A DNA stretch of 64,000 nucleotides from Xanthomonas sp. F10 (lineage in GTDB: Bacteria; Pseudomonadota; Gammaproteobacteria; Xanthomonadales; Xanthomonadaceae): positions 1,392,456-1,456,455 of the forward strand of contig NZ_JACHNP010000001.1 in NCBI RefSeq assembly GCF_014206815.1, in the 5' to 3' direction. Within the stretch, counting starts at the first letter, position 1, and every line of letters begins with the position of its first letter. The notes below the pieces were generated by a model. That model was not told where the DNA came from. It worked only from the letters and a program-made list of their open reading frames with translations, and made no database searches. The translations under genes and the position numbers were made by a program. Below are positions 18,162-26,513 of the stretch, one piece after another.

Positions 18162-18923
18162 ATGCCCATGAACAGGCCTCCTTCCGGATTCGCCCTGCCC
18201 TACGCCGAACCGGCCGCCCCGCGCGCGCCGCGCGGCAACGAATGCCTGCACTGCGCGGTCCGCCACCTGGCGATCTGCTCGGCGCTGGCCTGCGACGAGG
18301 TGCAGGCGCTGGAACGGGTCACCACCTCGCTGACCTATCCCGCCGGCGCCACCCTGGCGCGCACCGGCGAGGCGCGGCAGGCGGTCTATACCGTCACCGC
18401 CGGCGCGCTGCGCCTGGTCCGCACCCTCGCCGACGGGCGCCGCCAGGTGGCCGGTTTCGTCCTGCCCGGCGACTACGTCGGCCTGAGCGAATCGGCCAGG
18501 CATCGCCACGACATCGAAGCCATCGCCGACAGCCGGGTGTGCCGGGTGTCGGTGGCACAGATGCAGCAGTTGCGCGCCCAGTTCCCGCAGTTGGAGCGCA
18601 AGCTGCTGCAGCGCGCCTGCCTGGAACTGGACGCGGCGCAGGACGCGGCGCTGGCGCTGGCGCGGCTGCAACCGGCCGAGAAGCTGGCCGACTTCCTGCT
18701 CAAGCTGGCCGCCCGTGCGGCGCGCCAGGGCGATGCCGGCAACAAGGTGGTGCTGCCGATGGGCCGCGGCGACATCGCCGACCATCTCGGCCTGACCATG
18801 GAGACGGTCAGCCGCACCTTCACCAAGCTGCGCCAGCAGGGCCTGATCGCGCTGCCGCAACTGCACGTGGTCGAGATCCGCGACTTTGCCGCGCTGCACC
18901 GGCTGGCGTCGGACGAAGACTGA
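18162..18923 (+). CDS. FNR-type oxygen-responsive Crp/Fnr regulator
   Basis: A 253-residue Crp/Fnr-family activator. Three N-terminal cysteines C28, C31 and C39 (C-x2-C-x7-C, the spacing seen in FnrN/FnrL-type proteins) plus C127 in SRVCRVS give the four ligands expected for an oxygen-labile [4Fe-4S] cluster. The cyclic-nucleotide-fold domain covers 50-160. The recognition helix TMETVSRTF (212-220) has the E-x2-SR pattern that reads TTGAT half sites. A second in-frame ATG two codons later is equally possible as start. Divergent from hisS. Target genes are not visible here. Confidence 0.88.
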   Translation: MPMNRPPSGFALPYAEPAAPRAPRGNECLHCAVRHLAICSALACDEVQALERVTTSLTYPAGATLARTGEARQAVYTVTAGALRLVRTLADGRRQVAGFVLPGDYVGLSESARHRHDIEAIADSRVCRVSVAQMQQLRAQFPQLERKLLQRACLELDAAQDAALALARLQPAEKLADFLLKLAARAARQGDAGNKVVLPMGRGDIADHLGLTMETVSRTFTKLRQQGLIALPQLHVVEIRDFAALHRLASDED

Positions 18924-18990
18924 GCGGGTCGCGGCGGCGATTTTTTCGCCATGCTGCCGCACGCGCCGACGCCGCGCGGCGCCCAGCCAC

Positions 18991-19036
18991 TTATCCACAG
19001 GATTCCAGAACAACGCTCCACACCGGATGTGGACAA
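18991..19036. other. Pair of inverted DnaA-box-like 9-mers
   Basis: TTATCCACA at 18991-18999 is a perfect consensus DnaA box. TGTGGACAA at 19028-19036 reads TTGTCCACA on the minus strand, one base from consensus. They face each other with 28 bases between, in a non-coding gap behind the FNR-type gene. No dnaA, dnaN or AT-rich unwinding region is present, so this is not an obvious oriC. Confidence 0.5.
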
Positions 19037-19212
19037 CCTCGCCGCGCCGGCCGAGGCGGCGGACGCCAGGTGCCGGCGCGGCAACCGCCTTGCCAGCTCT
19101 GAACGCTTCAGCCAGTCATCGCGGCGGCGATGCCCAGGGAGCATAGACTGCGTGCGCAACACACCTGCGGCGCCGCCGCGGTGCCGGTGGGGGGACCACT
19201 CGGAGGGCCAAC

Positions 19213-19527
19213 ATGGCCGTCGCCATCGAGATGCAACACGCCTCGCGCGCCTGCGTGATGCTGGACCGCGAACGCGAACTGGAGTTCTGGAAGGCGCAGT
19301 TCGCGCACAGCAGCTTCCATCAGCCCGGGTACGTCTTCCACGACTACGAGCCGGCGCTGAAGCTGGCCTACGACGCCTACCTCAAGTACCACGGCCAGCG
19401 CGTGGAGGACGTGGTCGCGCAGCTGCGCGACGTGTTCCTGCGCGACCACCCGCGCTCGCGCCTGGACTGGCTGCAGGTGCGCGGCATCGTCCTGGCCGCC
19501 TGGCAGCGGCTGCAGCCGTCCGACTGA
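19213..19527 (+). CDS. Small conserved-looking protein of unknown function
   Basis: A 104-residue soluble protein, rich in aromatic and charged residues (WKAQFAHSSFHQPGY, VFHDYEPALKLAYDAY, DHPRSRLDWLQVRG). It looks like a compact all-helical domain and has good codon use and no signal peptide. GGAGGG lies six bases before the ATG, and a TAGACT -10-like box is at 19144. I do not recognise the family. It follows the DnaA-box gap and converges on thrC. Confidence 0.65.
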   Translation: MAVAIEMQHASRACVMLDRERELEFWKAQFAHSSFHQPGYVFHDYEPALKLAYDAYLKYHGQRVEDVVAQLRDVFLRDHPRSRLDWLQVRGIVLAAWQRLQPSD

Positions 19528-19535
19528 GCCACCCC

Positions 19536-19561
19536 GTGCGCAGGCGCGGCCCCCTGCGCAC
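19536..19561. terminator. Hairpin between convergent genes
   Basis: GTGCGCAGG (19536-19544) and CCTGCGCAC (19553-19561) form a perfect 9-bp stem between the small plus-strand gene and the thrC stop. No T-run; a shared bidirectional 3' end is inferred. Confidence 0.5.
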
Positions 19562-19564
19562 CGC

Positions 19565-20866
19565 TCAGCCGGCGAGCAGCCGCGCGCGCAAGGCCGCGTC
19601 GTCCGGCGCGATCGGCTCGGCCTGTGCCGGCCGCTGCAGCAACGCCGCCAAGGCCGGCGGCACCGGCACCGGCTGCCCGATCAGCGGCTCCACCACCCCT
19701 TCGAACTTGGCCGGATGCGCGGTGGCCGCCACCGCCCAGTCGCCGGCGTCGGCCTCGGCGCCTTCGGCGCGCAGTTGCTGCAGTACGTGCAGCGCGGTGG
19801 CGGTATGCGGGCAGTGCACCTCGCCGTAGCGACGGAAACGCTCGCCGATGGTCTGGCGGATCTGCGCATCGTCCACCGAGTAGGCCTGGAACTGGGTGCG
19901 CAGCGTGGCATCGTCGCCCTGGTACAGCCAGCGCAGACGCTCGACGTTGCTCGGCGCGCCGACGTCCATCGCATTGGCCAGGGTCGCCACGCTGGGCTGC
20001 GGCGCATAGTCGGCGCCGGCGAAGAAGTCGGGCAGCACGCGGTTGGCATTGGTCGCCAGCACGATCCGGCCCAACGGCACGCCCAAGGCGCGCGCCAGGA
20101 TCGCGGCCAGCGCATTGCCCAGATTGCCGGTGGGCACCACCAGGTTCAGCGGCTGCGCATGCGCGGCATGGTGCTGCAGCGCTGCGTGCGCGTAGTAGCT
20201 CATCTGCGGCAGCAAGCGCCCCAGGCTGATGCTGTTGGCCGAACTCAACGGCGCCTGCGCCTGCAGATCGGCATCGTTCAGCGCGTGCTTGACCAGCGCC
20301 TGGCAATCGTCGAAGGAGCCGGCCACACGCAAGGCGTGGATGTTGTCGCCGAAGCAGCCGAGTTGGTGCGCCTGCCGCGGCGACACGCGCCCGTCCGGAT
20401 ACAGCACCACCACGCGCAGCCCGGGCTGGCGATGGAACGCGGCCGCGACCGCGGCGCCGGTGTCGCCGGAGGTGGCGACGAGGATGGTCAGCGGCGTCGC
20501 CGCGCCACGCCGCAGCCGGGTCAGGCAGGCGGCCAGGAAGCGCGCGCCGAAGTCCTTGAACGCGGCGGTCGGCCCATGGAACAGCTCCAGCGCATGGTCG
20601 CCGGGGGTAGCCAGCGGCTGCAGCGGCGCGGCGAAGTCGAAGGCCTCGGCGCAGATGGCCGGCAGTTCCGGGGCCAGGGCGTCGCCTTCGAAGAACGGCG
20701 CCAGCAGCTCCGCGGCAGTCTCGGCGAGGCTGGCACCGGCGCGCAGGTCGCGCGCGGCGGGCATGCGCTCGGGCACGTACAGGCCGCCATCGGGGGCGAG
20801 CCCGGCGGCGATGGCCTGGCTGAGCGAGACGGGGGGTGCGGCGTTACGGGTGGAAATGAAGTTCAT
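19565..20866 (-). CDS. thrC: Threonine synthase
   Basis: A 433-residue fold-type II PLP enzyme converting O-phosphohomoserine to threonine. The PLP lysine is K104 in GPTAAFKDFGARF; the phosphate-binding VATSGDTGAAV and PTGNLGNALAA loops are intact. The start at 20866 (MNFISTR) is typical of the family. The longer in-frame extension upstream runs into a hexamer repeat and is not real. It is the third gene of the thr operon but is separated from thrB by 913 bases of inverted-repeat element. Confidence 0.95.
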   Translation of the reverse strand: MNFISTRNAAPPVSLSQAIAAGLAPDGGLYVPERMPAARDLRAGASLAETAAELLAPFFEGDALAPELPAICAEAFDFAAPLQPLATPGDHALELFHGPTAAFKDFGARFLAACLTRLRRGAATPLTILVATSGDTGAAVAAAFHRQPGLRVVVLYPDGRVSPRQAHQLGCFGDNIHALRVAGSFDDCQALVKHALNDADLQAQAPLSSANSISLGRLLPQMSYYAHAALQHHAAHAQPLNLVVPTGNLGNALAAILARALGVPLGRIVLATNANRVLPDFFAGADYAPQPSVATLANAMDVGAPSNVERLRWLYQGDDATLRTQFQAYSVDDAQIRQTIGERFRRYGEVHCPHTATALHVLQQLRAEGAEADAGDWAVAATAHPAKFEGVVEPLIGQPVPVPPALAALLQRPAQAEPIAPDDAALRARLLAG

Positions 20867-21193
20867 GGGGGTTCCGGTGGCAGGGAAATTCGGTCGCACT
20901 GGCATTCTTGGATTTGGCTCTAGCTGTTGCTGTTGCTGTTGCTGTTGCTCTAGCTGTTGCTGTCGCTTTGGCTGTTGCGCTTCTGCTTCACCCGGGGGCC
21001 CCTCGGCGCGGCAGCCACGGCGGGCGAATACCCGAAGGGCGACGCGCAGGATGCGCGTCGTTTTTCGCCGGCACATGGATGTGCCGTCGAAAAATGCCCG
21101 TCGTGGCTGCGGACCCGGAGCGCGCAGCGCGGAGGGCGCGCTGCGGGGTGTGCTTGACCAGCCTTCGGCTGTGGTAAAGCGCTTCTTTTGGTT

Positions 21194-21221
21194 ACTTTTC
21201 TTTGCACAAGCAAAGAAAAGT
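21194..21221. repeat. Left-arm hairpin of the thrB-thrC element
   Basis: ACTTTTCTTTGC, ACAA loop, GCAAAGAAAAGT: a 12-bp perfect stem inside the left arm. It may stop or pause transcription. Confidence 0.7.
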
Positions 21222-21305
21222 GACCCGCGTTAGCGGAAGCTGTTGCTTTGATGCTCTGCGTAACAGCGGCTTCAGGCGCGACATAGACCGACAGGCGGAG
21301 CATCT

Positions 21306-21328
21306 GTCGCGGCTGAAGCCGCTCCTAC
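21306..21328. repeat. REP-like repeat inside the thrB-thrC element
   Basis: A copy of the GTCGCGGCTGAAGCCGCTCCTAC unit in the unique centre of the large inverted element, so one repeat family is nested in another. Confidence 0.75.
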
Positions 21329-21389
21329 AAGTTCCGCTCGTCCGACACGCAAAAATCAAGCAACAGCAACAGCTTTCGCCTTGCGGCGA

Positions 21390-21423
21390 GTTACTTTTCT
21401 TTGCTCGCGCAAAGAAAAGTAAC
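21390..21423. repeat. Right-arm hairpin of the thrB-thrC element
   Basis: GTTACTTTTCTTTGC, TCGC loop, GCAAAGAAAAGTAAC: a 15-bp perfect stem, the counterpart of the left-arm hairpin. Confidence 0.75.
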
Positions 21424-21779
21424 CAAAAGAAACGCTTTACCACAGCCGAAGGCTGGTCAAGCGCGCCCTGCCTCGCGCCCTCCGCGCTGCGCGCTCCGGG
21501 TCCGCGTCCAGCACGGGGATCCGCGGAAGGGGCATCCTGCCCCTGCCGCGGACGGCGTACATCCATGTACGCCGCCCTTCGGGTGTTTCCCCGCACTGGC
21601 CGCCGCTTCGGAAGGGACCCTGTACGGCAACAGCAACAACAAAAGCAAGAACCAGAGCAACAACAACAGCTACTGCGACAGCAAAAGCAAATTCGAAATC
21701 GGCAACAGCAACAACAACGGCAGTGGCAGTAGCGGAAGCGGAAGCAACAAAGGCATCGACGTGGCGGGCCAACACGCCG

Positions 21780-22748
21780 CTACAACAACGTCGCTCCCGG
21801 ACACTGCAACGGCGAGACCCAGTGCTGGCTGCCGAAGCCGGCATCGGCAAAGGCCGCCTGCACCGCCGGTGCCGCGGCCTCGGCCTCGGCGCGGGTGGCG
21901 AACCAGGCGAAGACGCTCGGGCCGGCGCCGGAAATGCCCGCGCCCATCGCCCCCGCCGCCAGCGCCGCCGCCTTGGCCGCGTCGAAACCGACGATCAGCG
22001 GCGCGCGGCGCGGCTCGATCAACACGTCGTGCAAGCCGGCGCGCACCAGCGCCTCGTCGCCGGCATGGCAACCCGCCAGCACCAACGCCAGATTCGCGCT
22101 CTGCGCCACGAACTCGCCGAGCCGGTAATCCCCGGCCAGCGCTGCGCGCGCGTGGCGCGTCTCCAGCGTCGCGTCCGGGTGCACCAGCAGGCTGTGCCAG
22201 CCGCTCGGCACCGGCACCGGCACCAGCCGCTCCAGCGTCGACAGCACCAGCCCGCCCAGCAGCATCGGGCCGAGGTTGTCGCCATGGCGGCTGCCACTGG
22301 CCACTGCCTCGCCATCCAACGCATAGCGATACAGCTGATCGCGCGACAGCGGCGCGGCGAGCAAGGCGTTGGCCGCCACCAGCGCGGCCACGCACGAGGC
22401 GGCCGAGCCGCCCATGCCGGAGCTGAGCGGGATGCCCTTGTCGATCTCCAGTTCGAAGCCGAACGGCAGCGCCAAGGCCTCGCGCAGCGACATCAGGGCG
22501 GCGCCGGCGGTGTTGCGCGCCGCCTCCACCGGCAACGTCACCGTGGTGCCGCGGATCGCGGCGATGCGCACCTCGGGGGCGTGGATGCGGCGCACCGTCA
22601 CTGTGTCGCCCACGCCTTCCACCGCATAGCCCAGCAGGTCGAAGCCCACCGCCACGTTGGCCACCGAGGCCGGCGCGAACGCGCGGGCCTGCGTCGGCAG
22701 CGCAGTGGTGCCGACGGCACCGGGCGCCAGCGTCTGCATCCGGCTCAC
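21780..22748 (-). CDS. thrB: Homoserine kinase
   Basis: A 322-residue GHMP kinase phosphorylating homoserine. The ATP loop [13 protein letters not shown] (about 106-118) and the N-terminal [13 protein letters not shown] motif are intact, and [10 protein letters not shown] is the third GHMP motif. The start overlaps the thrA stop by four bases. Its stop codon lies only 25 bases from the right end of the inverted-repeat element, which may have settled directly behind the gene. Confidence 0.95.
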   Translation of the reverse strand: MSRMQTLAPGAVGTTALPTQARAFAPASVANVAVGFDLLGYAVEGVGDTVTVRRIHAPEVRIAAIRGTTVTLPVEAARNTAGAALMSLREALALPFGFELEIDKGIPLSSGMGGSAASCVAALVAANALLAAPLSRDQLYRYALDGEAVASGSRHGDNLGPMLLGGLVLSTLERLVPVPVPSGWHSLLVHPDATLETRHARAALAGDYRLGEFVAQSANLALVLAGCHAGDEALVRAGLHDVLIEPRRAPLIVGFDAAKAAALAAGAMGAGISGAGPSVFAWFATRAEAEAAAPAVQAAFADAGFGSQHWVSPLQCPGATLL

Positions 22749-25270
22749 AGGCGCGCGCCCTCGCCCGCCGCCACCCGCAGCAGGTCCGCGAACACGCCGG
22801 CGGCGGTCACTTCCGGGCCGGCGCCCGGCCCCTGCACCACCAGCGGATTGTTGCAGTAGCGGCGGGTGGTGAACTGCACCACGTTGTCGGTCAGGCGCAG
22901 GTTGGCGAAGGCATGGTCGGCCGGCAGTTCCACCAGGCCGACGCTGGGCGCATGGCCCGGCGCCAGCCGCGCCACGTAGCGCAGCACGCAGCCGCGCCCC
23001 TTGGCCGCCTGCAGGCGCTGCGCGAACGCGGCATCGACTTCGTGCAGGCGCGCCATGAAATCGTCCACGCTGGCCTGGCGCAGGGCTTCCGGCACCAGAC
23101 TCTCCACCGCCACGTCTTCCAGGCTCAGCTCGTGCCCGGCCTCGCGCGCCAGGATCACCAGCTTGCGCGCCACGTCGGTGCCGGACAGGTCGTCGCGCGG
23201 GTCCGGTTCGGTGTAGCCCATGCCGCGCGCCTCGGCCACCAGGTGCGAGAACGGCACGCTGCCGTCGTACTTGTTGAACAGCCAGGCCAGGGTGCCGGAG
23301 AAGATGCCTTCGATCGCGGTGACAGCGTCGCCGGTATCGACCAGGTCGCGCAAGGTGGTGATCACCGGCAGGCCGGCGCCGACCGTGGCCTCGTAGCGGA
23401 AACGCGCGCCGCTGGCGGCGGCCGCGGCGCGGATGGCATGGAAGCGCGGCAGCGGCCCGGCGCCGGCCTGTTTGTTCGGGGTCACCACGTGGATGCCGGC
23501 GGCCAGCCAGCCGGCATAGCGGTCGGCAACGTCGGCGCTGCCGCTGCAGTCGATGATCACCGCATGCGGCAGATGTGCCGACAGCAGGTGCGCGGTGAAC
23601 GCGTCCAGATCGGTCGGCTGCGGGCCGGCGGCCAGCGCCTGCCGCCAGTCGCCGGCGAAGGCGCGCGGCTCCAGCCGCATCGTGCTGCGCGAGGCGACCG
23701 CGCGCAGGCGCAGGTCGAGGTTGGCCTTGGCCAGCAGGTGCGGCTGCGCTGCGCGCAACTGGTCCAGCAGCGCGGCACCGACGTTGCCTGGGCCGATCAC
23801 GCCGACCGAGAAGGTCTGCGGCGACAGCCAGAAACCGGCATGCGCGGCGCGCAGCGCCTTGGTCGCATGGGCGCTGTCGATGGCCACGGAGATGTTGCGC
23901 TCGGACGAGCCCTGCGCGATCGCCAGGATGTTGACCTGGGCGCGGCCCAGCGACTCGAACAGGCGCGCGGCCACGCCAGGCTGCCCGGTCATGCCATCGC
24001 CGACCGCGGCCAGCACGCTGATGCCGGTGGTCAGTTGCACGCGCTGCACCTGACCGACGACCAATTCGTGCGCGAACGCGGAAAGCACCGCGTCACGCGC
24101 GCGCTCGGCCTCGTTCTGCCGCACCACGCAGCAGATGGAATGTTCGGACGAGCCCTGCGAGATCATCACCACCGACACCCGCGCGTTGCGCAATGCGGCG
24201 AACACCCGCTCGGCAGTACCGGGCACGCCGATCAGACCGGTGCCTTCGAGGTTGAGCACAGCCAGGTCCGGGCTCAGGGTCAGCCCCTTGATCGGGCCAC
24301 TGGTGGCGCTGCTGGCGGTGATGCGGGTGCCCGGATGCTCGGGCTGGAAGGTGTTGCGGATGATGATCGGCAGGCCGCGCTCGATCGCCGGCGACATGGT
24401 CTGCGGGTGCACCACCTTGGCGCCGAAATACGCCAGTTCGCAGGCTTCGTCGTAGCTGAGCGTCTCCAGTTGCACCGCTTCGGGCACCACCCGCGGATCG
24501 GCCGACAGCACACCGTCGACGTCGGTCCAGATGTGCAGCTCGGCGGCGTCGAACAGCGCGGCGAAGATCGCGCCGGAGTAGTCGCTGCCGTTGCGGCCGA
24601 GCGTGGTGATGCGGCCGGCGCGGTCGCGGGCGACGAAGCCGGTGACCACGATGCGCCGCTGCGGATGCTGCGCGCGCCACTGCGCCAGGCGCTGCGCGCT
24701 GACCTCCCAGTCCACGTCCACGCCCAGCTCGCCGCGATCGACCACCAGCACCTCGCGCGCGTCCAGCACCGCGCAGTCCTCGCCCAGCGCCCGCAGGTGG
24801 TCACCCAGCAGTTGCGCCGAGTACACCTCGCCCAGGCCCTGCACGCGGTCCAGCACTTCCCGCGGCAACTCGCCGATCACCGCCAGCGCAGCGAGGATCT
24901 CGGCCAGGTGCTCGAAGCGCGCGTCCAGCCATTCCACCGTGGCGCCGGCGTGCTCGCCCAGCAACGCGACCGCGGCGGCGCGATGGCGCGCGCGGGTCTC
25001 GTGCCAGCGTTCGCGCCAGTCCCCATGGCCGCGCGCGGCCAGTTCGGCCAGGCCGATCAAGGCGTCGGTGACGCCCTTCATCGCCGAGACGACGGTGACC
25101 TGGAGACGCTCCGGGCGCGCCAACAACAGCTGCGCGACATGGCGATAGCGTTCGGCATCGGCCACCGAGGTGCCGCCGAACTTGTGCACGACGGTGGCGG
25201 CGGCGAGCGCGGGATCGACGGCGGAATCAGGCGGAGCGGCGACAGCGGGAGCGGCGGCGGGGGACGACAT
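22745..25270 (-). CDS. thrA: Bifunctional aspartokinase I / homoserine dehydrogenase I
   Basis: An 841-residue fusion. The aspartokinase domain begins with [10 protein letters not shown] (27-36); two ACT regulatory regions lie around 340-470. The homoserine dehydrogenase domain begins near residue 485 with [13 protein letters not shown] and contains [16 protein letters not shown] and [19 protein letters not shown]. It makes homoserine from aspartate; threonine feedback is expected from the ACT domains. The first 25 residues are an Ala/Pro-rich extension. Translation starts eight bases after GAGG, which lies in a leader hairpin. The gene is preceded by the thrL leader. Confidence 0.95.
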   Translation of the reverse strand: MSSPAAAPAVAAPPDSAVDPALAAATVVHKFGGTSVADAERYRHVAQLLLARPERLQVTVVSAMKGVTDALIGLAELAARGHGDWRERWHETRARHRAAAVALLGEHAGATVEWLDARFEHLAEILAALAVIGELPREVLDRVQGLGEVYSAQLLGDHLRALGEDCAVLDAREVLVVDRGELGVDVDWEVSAQRLAQWRAQHPQRRIVVTGFVARDRAGRITTLGRNGSDYSGAIFAALFDAAELHIWTDVDGVLSADPRVVPEAVQLETLSYDEACELAYFGAKVVHPQTMSPAIERGLPIIIRNTFQPEHPGTRITASSATSGPIKGLTLSPDLAVLNLEGTGLIGVPGTAERVFAALRNARVSVVMISQGSSEHSICCVVRQNEAERARDAVLSAFAHELVVGQVQRVQLTTGISVLAAVGDGMTGQPGVAARLFESLGRAQVNILAIAQGSSERNISVAIDSAHATKALRAAHAGFWLSPQTFSVGVIGPGNVGAALLDQLRAAQPHLLAKANLDLRLRAVASRSTMRLEPRAFAGDWRQALAAGPQPTDLDAFTAHLLSAHLPHAVIIDCSGSADVADRYAGWLAAGIHVVTPNKQAGAGPLPRFHAIRAAAAASGARFRYEATVGAGLPVITTLRDLVDTGDAVTAIEGIFSGTLAWLFNKYDGSVPFSHLVAEARGMGYTEPDPRDDLSGTDVARKLVILAREAGHELSLEDVAVESLVPEALRQASVDDFMARLHEVDAAFAQRLQAAKGRGCVLRYVARLAPGHAPSVGLVELPADHAFANLRLTDNVVQFTTRRYCNNPLVVQGPGAGPEVTAAGVFADLLRVAAGEGARL

Positions 25271-25276
25271 GGGAGA

Positions 25277-25312
25277 CCTCGGAGTGGAGGCCCCGCTCGC
25301 ATCAGGCCGAGG
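25277..25312 (-). promoter_or_regulatory. Leader hairpin covering the thrA ribosome-binding site
   Basis: On the minus strand CCTCGG (25312-25307) can pair with CCGAGG (25282-25277), which contains the GAGG used by thrA; an inner GGCC/GGCC pairing is also possible. This would mask the start of thrA and suggests translational control. Confidence 0.45.
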
Positions 25313-25317
25313 GATTC

Positions 25318-25343
25318 CCCCGCATCCTGATCCGGGTGCGGGG
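25318..25343 (-). promoter_or_regulatory. thr leader hairpin (attenuator candidate)
   Basis: A stem of up to 10 bp (25343-25334 with 25327-25318, minus strand) right after the thrL stop. Its first arm, CCGCACC (25341-25335), can instead pair with GGTGCGG in the thrL coding end (25384-25378), giving mutually exclusive folds as in attenuators. There is no U-run after the stem, so Rho-independent termination is not certain. Confidence 0.55.
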
Positions 25344-25359
25344 CCGTGGTGTTCGACGA

Positions 25360-25494
25360 TCAGGCGAAGACGACGGGCCGCACCGGGCGAATGGTGAGGG
25401 TGGTAATACCGGTGGTAATGCCCGCAGCGACCGCGGCCGCGTGCCGGAGCGAGCGCGGAAGCGAGATGGCGATGAGGGCGAGGACCAGAGGCAT
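25360..25494 (-). CDS. thrL: thr operon leader peptide ThrL
   Basis: A 44-residue ORF upstream of thrA. Residues 25-35 read G-ITTGITTLTI: five Thr and three Ile codons in ten positions (ATT ACC ACC GGT ATT ACC ACC CTC ACC ATT), a clear Thr/Ile sensor like E. coli ThrL. The stop is followed after 17 bases by a hairpin. An in-frame TGA six codons upstream limits the start to ATG 25494. The Shine-Dalgarno sequence is poor, so weak or leaderless initiation is possible. It responds presumably to charged tRNA-Thr and tRNA-Ile. Confidence 0.75.
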   Translation of the reverse strand: MPLVLALIAISLPRSLRHAAAVAAGITTGITTLTIRPVRPVVFA

Positions 25495-25525
25495 GGACGC
25501 AAGAGGACATCATGCGCCGGGGCGC

Positions 25526-25531
25526 TGTCAA
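25526..25531 (-). promoter_or_regulatory. Consensus -35 upstream of thrL
   Basis: A perfect TTGACA on the minus strand, about 32 bases before the thrL ATG. A matching -10 at 16-18 bases is poor (GTCCTC region), so the promoter is only half supported. The rest of 25495-25692 shows nothing else. Confidence 0.35.
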
Positions 25532-25692
25532 GCACCGCGTGTGCAAGCGCAGCATCGGCCGGTCGACCGAGCAAGACGGTTGCAAAAGTGACTATCTCGA
25601 AAAGCCGCAAACCCCGGCGTTGCACCGGATCGGGCTGCTTCCTCCGCACCGGGGACACACCAGGCACGGCCCATGTCGGAGCACGCCGCACA

Positions 25693-25725
25693 CAAGCGCG
25701 CGGCGCCCGTGGCGCCGCGCGCTTG
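25693..25725. terminator. Strong hairpin after the lipoprotein gene
   Basis: A perfect 15-bp stem (25693-25707 with 25711-25725) with a 3-base loop, ten bases past the lipoprotein stop. There is no U-run on the minus-strand side; on the plus side TTTTCTT follows. Probably separates the lipoprotein from the thr leader. Confidence 0.6.
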
Positions 25726-25734
25726 CGCATTTTC

Positions 25735-26091
25735 TTACTGCTGCTTCTGATCCGCCGGCGGCGTCTGCGTCGGCTGCTGCGGATCCGGGTTGGCCGGGTC
25801 CTGCGGCGTGGTGGGCGACGTGCCGTCCTGCCCCTGCATCGTGCCTTGGCCGGCATCGGTGCCGGTGGTGCCGGTGGTGCCGGTCGCGGTGCCGCTGGCG
25901 TCGCCGCTGGTGCTGCCCGCCGGGGCCGTGCCGCCTGCCGGGGCGGTGCTGCCGCCTGCCGGGCTGCCGTCGGCCGCGGCCGGCGGGTTGGCCGCATTCG
26001 GGTCGTTGGCCGGGTGATCGCCATCGCGCTTACACGCGGCCAGCGCGGCCAGCATCGAACCAACCAGGACCATCTTCATCGCTGTTTTCAT
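25735..26091 (-). CDS. Small low-complexity lipoprotein
   Basis: A 118-residue predicted lipoprotein: Met-Lys start, hydrophobic h-region and lipobox LAAC with C20. The mature part is disordered-looking, first Pro/Asn/Ala, then Gly/Thr/Ser repeats (GTTGTTGTDAG), then Pro/Gln (PQQPTQTPPADQKQQ). AGGAG lies eight bases before the ATG. No enzymatic domain. It probably sits in the outer membrane or periplasm as a small structural or stress lipoprotein; function unknown. The Gly/Thr/Pro tracts make the gene prone to length changes between strains. Confidence 0.78.
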   Translation of the reverse strand: MKTAMKMVLVGSMLAALAACKRDGDHPANDPNAANPPAAADGSPAGGSTAPAGGTAPAGSTSGDASGTATGTTGTTGTDAGQGTMQGQDGTSPTTPQDPANPDPQQPTQTPPADQKQQ

Positions 26092-26415
26092 CTGTGACTC
26101 CTGCTTCGCATAGGGGTGGAAATCGCCGCGTGCATGCCGGCAAACCGGCAATGGCGCCAAGACGACCAGGACCGCCGATGCGCGGCGGCGATCGCCCCGC
26201 CGCACTCGTGCGGACGGGACGCTTGTAGCGGACGCGGCGGATGGGACTCCGTCATCGTCGTCGCCGCTGCGACAACCCGGGATCGCGAGGCGAGCCCTCG
26301 GGACGCCGCAGTGGCGGACGTACGCAGCCTACGCAGGGCCATGCTCAGGCCGCGTCGGCGCAAGGTGTAGAGGGCGTTATTGCAGACCGGCGCGACAACG
26401 CGCGATTCAGCGTCG

Positions 26416-26421
26416 TAGAAT
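26416..26421 (+). promoter_or_regulatory. -10 of tRNA-Arg
   Basis: TAGAAT 15 bases before the mature tRNA 5' end, with GCGACA 18 bases upstream as a poor -35. The preceding 26092-26415 stretch shows no gene or repeat that I can support. Confidence 0.6.
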
Positions 26422-26436
26422 CTCCGGCAGGCCAAT

Positions 26437-26513
26437 GGCCCCGTAGCTCAGCTGGATAGAGCGGTCCCCTCCTAAGGGACAGGTCGTGCGTTCGAATCGC
26501 GCCGGGGTCACCA
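26437..26513 (+). tRNA. tRNA-Arg (anticodon CCT)
   Basis: A cloverleaf with acceptor GGCCCCG/CGGGGTC, D-arm TAGCTCAGCTGGATAGAGCG, anticodon stem GTCCC/GGGAC with loop CTCCTAA (anticodon CCT, reads AGG), T-arm GTGCGTTCGAATCGCGC, and CCA encoded at 26511-26513. AGG is a rare codon in such GC-rich genomes. Confidence 0.95.

Larger units (their letters stand above)
20925..21755. repeat. Large imperfect inverted-repeat element between thrB and thrC
   Basis: The left end has a (TGTTGC)n-like tract (20925-20976) and the right end its inverse, an AGCAAC/AACAGC tract (21628-21755). Inside are inverted blocks: 21153-21205 pairs with 21409-21461 over 53 bases with one mismatch. Farther out come matching GC-rich blocks (ACCCGGAGCGCGCAGCGCGG at 21114 against its complement at 21482-21502) and hairpins around CATGGATGTG/CATCCATGTA. 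The centre (21224-21389) is unique and holds one REP copy. No ORF makes sense here. The arms match a repeat type common in Xanthomonas-like genomes. Confidence 0.85.

Noticed and set aside
18924-19212. A replication origin at the DnaA boxes
   Set aside because: Only two boxes, no AT-rich region, and no dnaA, dnaN or gidA nearby.
20957-21732. ORFs with poly-Gln or Asn/Ser-rich stretches and a WLLFFARAKKS-type segment between thrB and thrC
   Set aside because: They are readings of the inverted-repeat element and the hexamer tracts. The same sequence is open in several frames on both strands and lacks start signals.
24093-24680. ORFs overlapping thrA in other frames
   Set aside because: Arg-rich shadows of a gene with clear aspartokinase and dehydrogenase motifs.
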